From JAYTQG01 sp043746815 (GTDB lineage: Bacteria; Actinomycetota; Thermoleophilia; Miltoncostaeales; Miltoncostaeaceae): DNA of 6,135 nt. The stretch spans positions 1 through 6,135 of the forward strand of contig JAYTQG010000261.1 of assembly GCA_043746815.1 (NCBI GenBank), read 5' to 3'. This document shows, piece after piece, positions 1 to 5,935 of the stretch. The notes beneath the pieces are model-generated. The model did not search any database. It was not told where the DNA came from and saw nothing but the letters and a program-made list of their open reading frames with translations. The position numbers were made by a program, and so were the translations under genes. Each line of letters starts with the position of its first letter. Positions within the stretch are counted from its first letter, which is position 1.

Positions 1-1200
1 CTTTGCGTAGTAGAGAAGCGGCGTGCTGCAGCGCCAACAATGGGGATATGAATGGTGGTAGGTCTTCTGCCGAACCATCCGACCACGGGCAGTGAGATCT
101 GCGATCAGGTCCAAGTCGGCGTCTTTGACGAAGCGACCCGCGAACGCGCCGACGGCGTCGGTGAAGCGACCTTGGCGGTCCACTGGATTCGGCGCGTCCA
201 GATCGTTTTCGCGGGCGACGCGCATGTCGTCAGCCCCGAAGGCCGGGGCGAGATGGACGATTCCAGTGCCGTCCTCGGTCGTGACGAAATCTCCAGCAAC
301 CACGCGGTGTGCACCAGGGATGAACGCAAATGGCGGCTCGTAGGTGAGGCCCAAAAGATCGGTCCCGGCGCGCCGCTCCATGATCGCCGCCGTCTCTCCA
401 AGGGCTGCGACGACAAGCGCCTCAGCCAGGATGTAGCGGGCCCCGTCGTGTTCGACGACGACGTAGGTCACAGCCGGGTTGATCGCAACGGCCTGGTTCG
501 CCGGAAGTGTCCATGGCGTCGTCGTCCACACGAGTAGCGCCGTTCCGGGCTCACTCGTCAGCGGGAAGCTGACATAGACCGAGGGATCGTCGACATCCGC
601 GTACCCTTGCGCGACCTCGTGGCTGGATAGCGCAGTACCGCAGCGCGGGCAGTACGGGACGACCTTGTCGGACTCGAAGACCAGTCCCTTATCGAACAAG
701 GTCTTCAGACTCCACCAGACGCTCTCGATGTAGTCGTTGTCCATCGTCCGGTACGCGCGGTCGGTGTCGATCCAGAAGCCGATCCGCTCGGTCAGGCGCT
801 CCCACTCATCCAGGTAGGCGGACACCGAAGCGCGGCAGCGAGCGTTGAACTCGGCAACCCCAAACGCCTCGATCTCCGGCTTTCCGGAGATGCCCAGCTG
901 CTTTTCGACCTCAAGTTCGACCGGGAGGCCGTGACAGTCCCAGCCGCCCCGCCGGTCGACGTACTTTCCCTGCATTGACTGGAAGCGCGGGAAGATGTCT
1001 TTGAAGACGCGCGACAGCACATGGTGCGAACCCGGTCGACCGTTGGCCGTGGGCGGCCCCTCGTAGAAGACGTAGGGCTCGTTGCCGCGTCGAGCCTCCA
1101 AACTGCGGGCGAAGATGTCGTTCTCACGCCAGAAATCAAGCACCCGCTGCTCCATCGCGAGCCAGTCAGTGGCGGGTCCAACGGGGCGATAGTCGCTCAT
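1..1200 (-). CDS. ileS: Isoleucyl-tRNA synthetase, N-terminal 400 residues (partial)
   Basis: Class I aminoacyl-tRNA synthetase that charges tRNA-Ile with isoleucine in the cytoplasm and hydrolyses mischarged valine. The frame is open from the ATG at 1200 to the window edge. Visible in order: the nucleotide-binding entry EGPPTANGRPGSHH (residues 47-60, HIGH equivalent GSHH at 57-60); GGWDCHGLPVELEVEK (85-100); a zinc-type CPRC (184-187) followed by GTALSSHEV; and the CP1 editing domain, with WTTTPWTLPAN (225-235) and GTGIVHLAPAFGADD (311-325). HSYPHCWRC (383-391) marks the return to the catalytic core. The KMSKS loop and anticodon-binding domain, about 600 or more residues, lie outside. The general pattern resembles the Thermus-like IleRS type more than E. 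coli IleS (recollection, not alignment). The start overlaps the upstream phosphatase stop (ATGA) and has no clear Shine-Dalgarno of its own, so translational coupling is likely. Identification is very secure. Confidence 0.97.
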   Translation of the reverse strand, partial: MSDYRPVGPATDWLAMEQRVLDFWRENDIFARSLEARRGNEPYVFYEGPPTANGRPGSHHVLSRVFKDIFPRFQSMQGKYVDRRGGWDCHGLPVELEVEKQLGISGKPEIEAFGVAEFNARCRASVSAYLDEWERLTERIGFWIDTDRAYRTMDNDYIESVWWSLKTLFDKGLVFESDKVVPYCPRCGTALSSHEVAQGYADVDDPSVYVSFPLTSEPGTALLVWTTTPWTLPANQAVAINPAVTYVVVEHDGARYILAEALVVAALGETAAIMERRAGTDLLGLTYEPPFAFIPGAHRVVAGDFVTTEDGTGIVHLAPAFGADDMRVARENDLDAPNPVDRQGRFTDAVGAFAGRFVKDADLDLIADLTARGRMVRQKTYHHSYPHCWRCSTPLLYYAK

Positions 1201-1850
1201 GCGGGGCTCACAACGTCGAGGTGTTCAGCAATTTGGTGGAAGTCATCGAACGGCGTGTAGGCGACCCCTTGGGTGTCCAGGTACTCGGCAAGTCCCGCCC
1301 GAGCGAACACGCGGTCAGCATCAAGCGATGGACACCGATCCGAGATTCCGTCACCGATGTAGACGACCTCGCGTCCACGCTGACGAAGGGAGATTGCGTG
1401 ACGCTTGCAGGTGCGCCCACACCGCTCGCAGTCGTCCCCAGGCAGGGTCCAGTCAATCTGGCAGCCATCTGGACTGAAGTGGGCTTCGTTGCTGACGACC
1501 TCGAGGTGTGAAAGACCCACCGCGGCCAATACCGGGTCAATCACCGAGCGAAACCCCGCGGACATGACCACGAGTTCGTGGCCCGCCGCGGCGACCGCAG
1601 CGGCAAAGTCGTACGCACCCGCCCTGACGGGTGCCTCACGAGCGACCAGATCCGCGACCTGCGACGGCGATGCCCGCACCGCAGAGAACTCCAACTGCAT
1701 CGCTTCCTGCACGGTGATTTGGCCTGCTTGCATTCGCGGTTCGAGCGCGTCCCAGAGCCCTGGAGCACCAAATGCGTCGATGATGACGTGGAGGGTGTCG
1801 CGCTCGGTAATTGTTCCGTCGAAGTCACATGCGATGAGGAGACCCGCCAC
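1197..1850 (-). CDS. MtnX-like HAD-IB family phosphatase
   Basis: Cytoplasmic HAD-superfamily phosphohydrolase of the phosphoserine-phosphatase/MtnX-like group, 217 residues, a usual length. Motif I is DFDGT (9-13, nucleophile D9 and acid D11); motif II is S97 in VVMSAGFRS; motif III is probably K149 in TCKRH; motif IV is GDGISD (166-171, D167 and D171 binding Mg2+). The tail VFARAGLAEYL plus YTPFDDF is typical of MtnX-like proteins. MtnX itself dephosphorylates a methionine-salvage intermediate, but no other salvage gene is visible here, so the substrate is unassigned. Cysteines at 130, 141, 144 and 148 cluster before motif III. The start is GTG at 1850; an in-frame stop at 1875-1877 limits extension and no Shine-Dalgarno is seen, so a leaderless or nearly leaderless message is plausible. 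The gene is first in a unit with ileS, overlapping by 4 bp. A phosphoserine phosphatase role is less likely given its closer MtnX-like pattern. Confidence 0.88.
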   Translation of the reverse strand: MAGLLIACDFDGTITERDTLHVIIDAFGAPGLWDALEPRMQAGQITVQEAMQLEFSAVRASPSQVADLVAREAPVRAGAYDFAAAVAAAGHELVVMSAGFRSVIDPVLAAVGLSHLEVVSNEAHFSPDGCQIDWTLPGDDCERCGRTCKRHAISLRQRGREVVYIGDGISDRCPSLDADRVFARAGLAEYLDTQGVAYTPFDDFHQIAEHLDVVSPA

Positions 1851-1858
1851 GACCCGCG

Positions 1859-1864
1859 ACGCTA
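1859..1864 (-). promoter_or_regulatory. Possible -10 box for the phosphatase-ileS unit
   Basis: Read on the minus strand, TAGCGT fits TAnnnT and would place the transcript start near 1852, two bases before the GTG start codon. No good -35 is seen. The match is modest and overlaps the divergent promoter region; treat it as a candidate only. Confidence 0.3.
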
Positions 1865-1875
1865 CCAGAACGGCC

Positions 1876-1881
1876 TAAGAT
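1876..1881 (+). promoter_or_regulatory. Putative -10 box (TAAGAT) for a leaderless hydrolase mRNA
   Basis: TAAGAT differs from the TATAAT consensus at two positions and keeps the key TA...T pattern. Counting its last T as -7 puts +1 exactly on the A of the ATG at 1888. No Shine-Dalgarno precedes that ATG. This is the classic arrangement of leaderless transcripts, which are common in Actinomycetota. No convincing -35 is seen at 16-18 bp spacing, as is often true of such promoters. Confidence 0.5.
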
Positions 1882-1887
1882 TCCCGA

Positions 1888-2601
1888 ATGTCCGAGCACG
1901 CTCCCCGCCCGATCTTTATCCATGGTGCCGGGGGTGGGATCGACGCATGGGACGCGCAGCTCGACCATTTTGAGGGAGCAGGTGTCGTGGCGTTGCCGGG
2001 ACACCCCGAGGGCGACCCCTGCGACACGATCGAGGCCTACGCCGCGTGCGTCGCAGCGGCGATCGCGGGCGACGACCGACCGATCGTCTGCGTCGGGCAC
2101 TCGATGGGTGGGCAGATTGCACTGCAAATGGCCCTGGATGACCCCGAACTCGTCCGTGGGGTCATCGTCTTGGCGAGCGGAGCACATATCGAGGTGCCCG
2201 CCCATTCACGCGCCGCAATGCGAGACGATTTCGCGTCCCAGTGTGAGCGATTCGCTCGCGCCGCGTACGTCACCCCGGACGAGGACGTCATCCACGACGA
2301 CGTTCTCGCGATGATGAGCGCCGGCCAGGAAACGATCCTCGCGGACTACGATGCCTTGGATGCCTGGCGTGGTGGGAAGCGCCTTTCGGAGATTGGACAA
2401 CCCGTTCTGGTCGTCGCCGCCCACGAGGACCGAATCACCCCGCCGACACTTTCAGCAACCCTTGCCGCGAAGCTTGCGAATTCCATGACCGCTGAGATTC
2501 CCGCGGCTGGCCACATGGTTCAACGAGAGGGTGCACGCTCGGTGAATTTGCTGATCGCCGGTTTTCTTGCTCGACTCGAAATTGCCCTTCAAGGGGGCTG
2601 A
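1888..2601 (+). CDS. Alpha/beta-fold hydrolase
   Basis: Single-domain serine hydrolase of the alpha/beta fold, 237 residues, close to the compact size of small esterase/lipase or carboxylesterase-like members. HGAGGG (12-17) is the oxyanion-hole loop after the first core strand; VGHSMGG (69-75) is the nucleophile elbow with Ser72; HEDRITP (179-185) supplies the acid Asp181; AGHMV (207-211) supplies the base His209. The triad is therefore complete. A helical cap probably lies between residues 100 and 165. No signal peptide or membrane segment is seen, so it is cytoplasmic. The substrate cannot be assigned; esters, thioesters or ring-cleavage products are all possible for this fold. The start ATG at 1888 fits a leaderless message. 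The end overlaps the lipid kinase gene by about 35 bp, indicating co-transcription and suggesting, weakly, a lipid ester substrate. Confidence 0.9.
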   Translation: MSEHAPRPIFIHGAGGGIDAWDAQLDHFEGAGVVALPGHPEGDPCDTIEAYAACVAAAIAGDDRPIVCVGHSMGGQIALQMALDDPELVRGVIVLASGAHIEVPAHSRAAMRDDFASQCERFARAAYVTPDEDVIHDDVLAMMSAGQETILADYDALDAWRGGKRLSEIGQPVLVVAAHEDRITPPTLSATLAAKLANSMTAEIPAAGHMVQREGARSVNLLIAGFLARLEIALQGG

Positions 2602-3538
2602 AGCGCACCGGGCGGTCCTCATCGTCAATCCGGTTGCCACGATGGTCGATGCGGACCGGTTGGCCCGACTGCGGGCTGCGATCGAACCGCATGGCCTCGA
2701 GGACGTTGCCGTCACTCAAGCTCAGGGCGATGCCGCCAATCTTGTCGCCCGGGCCATCAGGGCCGGGGCAACGCTCGTCGTCACCTTCGGCGGCGACGGG
2801 ATTGTCAACGAGGCCGTCCAAACCCTGATCGACACGGATACCGCCCTCGTCACGATCCCTGGCGGAAATGCGAATGTCTTTGCTCGCGCTACCGGCTGGC
2901 CGCGCTCCCCTGACCACGCGATTAGTGCCCTGGGAAAGGCCCTGGAGGTTGCCCTTCCCCGACAGCTGCGCCTTGGTCGGATCCAGGCAGCCGGACTGGA
3001 CCGCGTGATCGCGCTAAACGCTGGCCTCGGGATCGACGCAGAGACGGTCCGATGGGTTGAGGACCACCCGACGATCAAGCGCCACCTGCGTCATGTCGCC
3101 TACGCCGCAGCCGCATCTGCAGCCGCGCGTTCCCTCTCACAACACCCGCTGGCACTTGAGGTAACCAGCGACGGAATTTCGGTTGGCCCGGCGTCCAGCC
3201 TGATGGTCGCCGTCGGCCACCCGTATACCTATATGGGGCGTCGCCCCGTCGACATCCTGCCCTCGGTCGATTTTGATGGAGGGTTGGCGTGGCTGGCGAT
3301 GCGTGCGACCCGCAAACGCGAGTTCGCGCGGATTGGAGCTGGGATCATGGTGACGGCGGGTGCAATCCCAGGAGAGAGCGCACTTCTTGGAACCGCCAAC
3401 GATGCAATTGTTGTCCGAAGCGACACGGACGTCGCCGTACAAGTCGACGGCGAGGCCGTCGGTCGCCACCGCGAGGTGCGAATTGGTCACGGCGGGGACA
3501 TCACGATCCTGGACCCATCCCTCAAGTCGGTGGACTGA
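2567..3538 (+). CDS. Diacylglycerol kinase-family lipid kinase (YegS/DgkB-like)
   Basis: ATP-dependent lipid kinase of the DAGK catalytic family, expected to phosphorylate diacylglycerol or a related lipid at the inner membrane face; 323 residues against a usual 290-330. Motifs: strand 1 with VLIVNPVAT (17-25); nucleotide-binding GGDGIVNEA (75-83); IPGGNANVFARATG (97-110), matching the family PxGxxNxFAR block; NAGLGIDAE (151-159); and QVDGE (292-296), which carries the conserved acidic residues of the C-terminal domain. NPxAT instead of the usual NPxSG resembles actinobacterial members. The Thr normally ending GGDGT is Ile79. The start is uncertain: the only in-frame candidates before the NP motif are TTG at 2567 and TTG at 2582, because an in-frame stop lies at 2552-2554 and the next ATG (2642) would delete strand 1. 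Either start overlaps the hydrolase gene, so coupled translation is likely. Sphingosine-kinase-like or polyprenol substrates cannot be excluded. Confidence 0.9.
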   Translation: MLDSKLPFKGAEAHRAVLIVNPVATMVDADRLARLRAAIEPHGLEDVAVTQAQGDAANLVARAIRAGATLVVTFGGDGIVNEAVQTLIDTDTALVTIPGGNANVFARATGWPRSPDHAISALGKALEVALPRQLRLGRIQAAGLDRVIALNAGLGIDAETVRWVEDHPTIKRHLRHVAYAAAASAAARSLSQHPLALEVTSDGISVGPASSLMVAVGHPYTYMGRRPVDILPSVDFDGGLAWLAMRATRKREFARIGAGIMVTAGAIPGESALLGTANDAIVVRSDTDVAVQVDGEAVGRHREVRIGHGGDITILDPSLKSVD

Positions 3539-3567
3539 GCGCCGACCTTAGTAGGGCACGACGCAAA

Positions 3568-3573
3568 TATGTT
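3568..3573 (+). promoter_or_regulatory. Weak candidate -10 box upstream of the 103-residue gene
   Basis: TATGTT lies in the 78-bp gap between the lipid kinase stop and the next start. It would give a start site near 3580 and a leader of about 37 nt containing the Shine-Dalgarno. No clear -35 is visible. The gene could instead be read through from the hydrolase-kinase unit. Confidence 0.28.
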
Positions 3574-3601
3574 CGCTGTTCCACGCAGCACCACGACACG
3601 G

Positions 3602-3608
3602 TAAGGAG
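3602..3608 (+). promoter_or_regulatory. Strong Shine-Dalgarno (TAAGGAG) for the 103-residue gene
   Basis: TAAGGAG ends 8 nt before the GTG at 3617, an ideal spacing. It fixes the start of this otherwise unrecognised gene and argues that the ORF is really translated. Confidence 0.8.
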
Positions 3609-3616
3609 ACCAGATC

Positions 3617-3928
3617 GTGAGTAGTCAGCGCCCAGACCCACGGGCCGAGGTCCGCGCAATCATCGCCCTCATTTTGGACGATGCTCGCCGAGACCCGGAG
3701 CGCCGCCCCCGACCACAGATCTTGCGGTGGTTTACCGAGCTCTCATGCTCAGCAGGGATCATCCCGAAGCGTCCGAACAGCTATCGCGACCTTCTCACAG
3801 CCCTGATTGCGATCCAGCAGGGCATGGAACGCCCCGCAGTCGTTGGCGGCAACCTCGCCCATCTGCCAGTCGCTCGACGGGTTGAACGGGAGATGGTGGT
3901 CGTCGACCTCAAACGCGCCGCGGGATAG
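3617..3928 (+). CDS. Conserved or lineage-specific hypothetical protein, 103 residues
   Basis: I do not recognise this protein. It starts with GTG behind a strong Shine-Dalgarno. The N-terminal third looks helical and charged (RAEVRAIIALILDDARR, residues 9-25), followed by a basic proline-containing stretch (ERRPRPQ, 28-34) and a mixed aromatic segment (ILRWFTELSCS, 35-45). There is one cysteine (44), so it is not a WhiB-type iron-sulfur protein. The C-terminus, with VVGGNLAHLPVARRVERE, is less clearly structured. No signal peptide, membrane helix or recognisable helix-turn-helix is evident; it is probably a small cytoplasmic protein rich in Arg. It lies 78 bp after the lipid kinase on the same strand and converges with accA. 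Codon use (GC-rich third positions) matches its neighbours, supporting a real gene. Function unknown. Confidence 0.72.
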   Translation: MSSQRPDPRAEVRAIIALILDDARRDPERRPRPQILRWFTELSCSAGIIPKRPNSYRDLLTALIAIQQGMERPAVVGGNLAHLPVARRVEREMVVVDLKRAAG

Positions 3929-3940
3929 GCGCTAAGCGCC
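3928..3940. terminator. Inverted repeat between convergent stops, possible bidirectional terminator
   Basis: GGCGCT-A-AGCGCC is a perfect 6-bp inverted repeat about a single base. It contains the last base of the plus-strand TAG stop (3926-3928) and the whole minus-strand TAG stop of accA (3932-3934). It has no flanking T-run on either strand and the stem is short, so it may act only as a weak or protein-assisted transcription end, or be incidental. Confidence 0.35.
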
Positions 3941-4873
3941 GAGTGATGACGCGTTACTGGACGGCTCGGAGCTGGCCGCGACGACGGCGCTCGCCGGGCT
4001 AGGCAATTCGCGGTAGCTCCCGATTCGGCGGAACCGCTCGCGGCGCGCGCGCATGCGGTCCGCGGGTGCCTCGGCGCGCAGCTCACGAAGCGCACGACTG
4101 AGATAGCCATCCAGGAGACGTGCGGCCTCGTCAAGATCCTTGTGTGCACCGCCAGTTGGCTCTGGAATGACGGCGTCGATAATGCCCCACCGGTAGCAGT
4201 TCGCTGCTGTTGGACGGAAGGCGTTGGCAGCGTCGCGGGCCTTGCCAGCGTCGCGCCAGAGGATGGCAGCTCCGCCTTCGGGTGAGATCACCGAGTAGGT
4301 CGCGTTTTCGAGCATCATGACGCGGTCGGCGACACCGATCGCGAGTGCTCCGCCGGAGGAACCCTCGCCGATCACAATGGCCACGGTCGGGACCTTGATT
4401 CGGGTCATTTGCTGAATGCTGTGAGCAATCGCGCTGCCCTGTCCTCGCGTTTCAGCGCCAGCACCCGGGAAGGCGCCAGGGGTGTCGATCAGGGTGACGA
4501 GCGGCATCCCGAGCTTCTCGGCAAGACGCATGACGCGCATCGCCTTGCGATAGCCCTCGGGGCTCGGCATTCCGAAGTTGCGAAAGGTGCGCTCTTGTGT
4601 GTCTCTGCCTTTTTGCTGGCCGATGATGCCGATTGGCTCGCCGTTGTAGCGGGCAACGCCGCAGACGATGGCCGGGTCGTCTCCGAAAAGGTGATCACCG
4701 TGAAACTCTTCGAAATCCGAAAAGAGGCGCTCGATGTAGTCCAGCGGATACGGGCGGTCGGGATGCCGCGCAGTCTGGAGTGTCTCCCAGATTCCCGTCG
4801 TGTCCTCGCCGTGATGGACGATCCGGTCCGTGACGCGGCGAACGAAACGGCTACCGGCACTGCGTACCTTCAC
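3932..4873 (-). CDS. accA: Acetyl-CoA carboxylase carboxyltransferase, alpha subunit
   Basis: Alpha subunit of the bacterial heteromeric acetyl-CoA carboxylase. With AccD it transfers the carboxyl group from biotin carrier protein to acetyl-CoA, giving malonyl-CoA for fatty acid synthesis in the cytoplasm. It has 313 residues, close to E. coli AccA. Family landmarks: TARHPDRPYPLDYIERLF (34-51), FHGDHLFGDD (57-66), GQQKGRDT (85-92), NFGMPSPEGYRKAMR (99-113), IDTPGAFPGAGAETRGQ (129-145), GEGSSGGALAIG (169-180, crotonase-fold oxyanion region), SPEGGAAILW (197-206) and IPEPTGGAHKD (236-246). The start chosen is GTG at 4873, overlapping the accD stop as GTGA and preceded by AAGGA at 8 nt. An in-frame ATG at 4978 would add 35 residues wholly inside accD and is unlikely. 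The last 20 or so residues form an Ala/Ser-rich tail with no obvious fold. Confidence 0.96.
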   Translation of the reverse strand: MKVRSAGSRFVRRVTDRIVHHGEDTTGIWETLQTARHPDRPYPLDYIERLFSDFEEFHGDHLFGDDPAIVCGVARYNGEPIGIIGQQKGRDTQERTFRNFGMPSPEGYRKAMRVMRLAEKLGMPLVTLIDTPGAFPGAGAETRGQGSAIAHSIQQMTRIKVPTVAIVIGEGSSGGALAIGVADRVMMLENATYSVISPEGGAAILWRDAGKARDAANAFRPTAANCYRWGIIDAVIPEPTGGAHKDLDEAARLLDGYLSRALRELRAEAPADRMRARRERFRRIGSYRELPSPASAVVAASSEPSSNASSLGA

Positions 4874-5904
4874 GAGGCTTTTCCTTCGCTGCGACGAACT
4901 CGCTCGACGAATCGCCGCGACAACGCGGGGAGGGCCTGCGCTACTTTTGCCGCCCGCTCCGCCCCGTCTTGCGCCCATTGGACCACTGGAGCAGCGCCGA
5001 GCGCCGGCTGGGGACGCGAGAGGATGGCGAGGAAGCGTCCGATGCGCTCAGGAAGTTCGCGACGATCGACCACTGCGTCAACCTGGCCGTTGTGGAGCTG
5101 GGTTTCGGCGCGACCAAAGTCGGGGGGAAGCTTTTCCCGTGTGGTCTGCTCGATCACACGCGGTCCCGAAAACGCGATCAGCGCACCAGGCTCAGCAAAC
5201 GTGATGTCCCCAAGCGCGGCAAACGATGCCCAAACGCCACCGGTGGTGGGATGGGTCAGAAGCATGACGATCGGCTGACCAGCATCGTTGACGACTTCGA
5301 ACGCCGCGACGGTTTTCGCCATCTGCATGAGGGCGATGACGCCCTCCTGCATCCTGGCGCCCCCAGACGAACACGAGACGACCAGCGGAACCCCACGCTC
5401 GGCAGCGACGTCGCAGGCTCGGGCGATCTTCTCGCCCACGACAGCACCCATGCTGCCACCCATAAAGCCGAAATCCATTACCGCCGCGACACACGGCTGC
5501 CCGCGAATTTCGAGTTCCGCGACGATGACGGCTTCGCCAATCCCGGTCTGCTCTTCGGCTTGCTTGGCGCGTTGGGTGTAGGGAGCGAGGTCCACAAACT
5601 GCAAGGGATCCGACGCCCGAAGTTCCGTTGCGAACTCGCGCCACGTGCCGCCGCCCGCCATGTGGTCGAGGCGCTCGATCGCCGTAATGGGGAAGTGGTG
5701 CCCACACGCGCCGCAAACGCGGGCATTGCGGATCATTTCCTCTTCCCGGAAGTGGCTCTCGCACTTCGGGCACGAGCGCGCATCGGCGGCGATCTTTTTT
5801 GCTCCCTCGATCTTCGCACCGGGTTTGCGGCGGAGGCGATCGATCGAGATGTTGATGTTTCGGTCGCTCACGGGATCGCCGGGAGTATCGCAGCCGGCGC
5901 CCAT
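4870..5904 (-). CDS. accD: Acetyl-CoA carboxylase carboxyltransferase, beta subunit
   Basis: Beta subunit of acetyl-CoA carboxylase carboxyltransferase, partner of AccA in an alpha2-beta2 enzyme. It has 344 residues from the first ATG. The N-terminal zinc ribbon is complete: CPKC (45-48) and CGAC (64-67). The crotonase-type core follows, with MDFGFMGGSMGAVVGEKI (143-160), SCSSGGARMQEG (177-188), THPTTGGVWASFAALGD (217-233) and GALIAFSGPRVIEQT (240-254). The C-terminus (about 300-344) is a charged helix. The start is uncertain: ATG at 5904 gives 11 extra residues before GTG at 5871; neither has a clear Shine-Dalgarno, and the residues before 5871 show no family motif. The gene is followed by accA with a 4-bp overlap and lies 31 bp after the stop of the partial gene at the right edge, so it may be co-transcribed with that gene or have its own promoter. 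Fused actinobacterial acyl-CoA carboxylase beta chains are much longer, so this is the split bacterial type. Confidence 0.96.
   Translation of the reverse strand: MGAGCDTPGDPVSDRNINISIDRLRRKPGAKIEGAKKIAADARSCPKCESHFREEEMIRNARVCGACGHHFPITAIERLDHMAGGGTWREFATELRASDPLQFVDLAPYTQRAKQAEEQTGIGEAVIVAELEIRGQPCVAAVMDFGFMGGSMGAVVGEKIARACDVAAERGVPLVVSCSSGGARMQEGVIALMQMAKTVAAFEVVNDAGQPIVMLLTHPTTGGVWASFAALGDITFAEPGALIAFSGPRVIEQTTREKLPPDFGRAETQLHNGQVDAVVDRRELPERIGRFLAILSRPQPALGAAPVVQWAQDGAERAAKVAQALPALSRRFVERVRRSEGKAS
4882..4886 (-). promoter_or_regulatory. Shine-Dalgarno deciding the accA start
   Basis: On the minus strand AAGGA (within GAAGGAAAAG) sits 8 nt before the GTG at 4873, inside the last codons of accD. 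It supports the GTG start of accA over the in-frame ATG 105 bp upstream. Confidence 0.7.
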
Positions 5905-5935
5905 GACCTGAAAGGGAGGGCGCCGGGCGGATACG

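Noticed and set aside
52..537. 161-residue open frame on the plus strand
   Set aside because: It lies antisense to ileS, whose motifs are unmistakable, and its translation has no recognisable domain; long antisense frames are expected in GC-rich DNA.
1201..1220. T-box or other leader before ileS
   Set aside because: The ileS start overlaps the upstream phosphatase stop codon, leaving no leader for a riboswitch.
2591..2597. AAGGGGG as a Shine-Dalgarno for the lipid kinase
   Set aside because: No in-frame ATG, GTG or TTG lies within usable distance downstream; the next start (2642) is too far and would remove the first strand of the fold.
2435..2917. 160-residue open frame on the minus strand across the hydrolase-kinase junction
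   Set aside because: It is antisense to two well-supported genes with intact catalytic motifs and has no family pattern.
3617..3928. WhiB-like regulator identity for the 103-residue protein
   Set aside because: Only one cysteine is present, whereas WhiB proteins need four to hold an iron-sulfur cluster.
4874..4978. N-terminal 35-residue extension of accA from the ATG at 4978
   Set aside because: It lies wholly inside accD, has an Arg/Ser/Gly-rich shadow-like composition, and the GTG at 4873 has a Shine-Dalgarno and normal AccA length.
4409..5278. 289-residue open frame on the plus strand
   Set aside because: It is antisense to both accA and accD, crosses their junction and shows low-complexity Arg/Ser-rich translation typical of a shadow frame.
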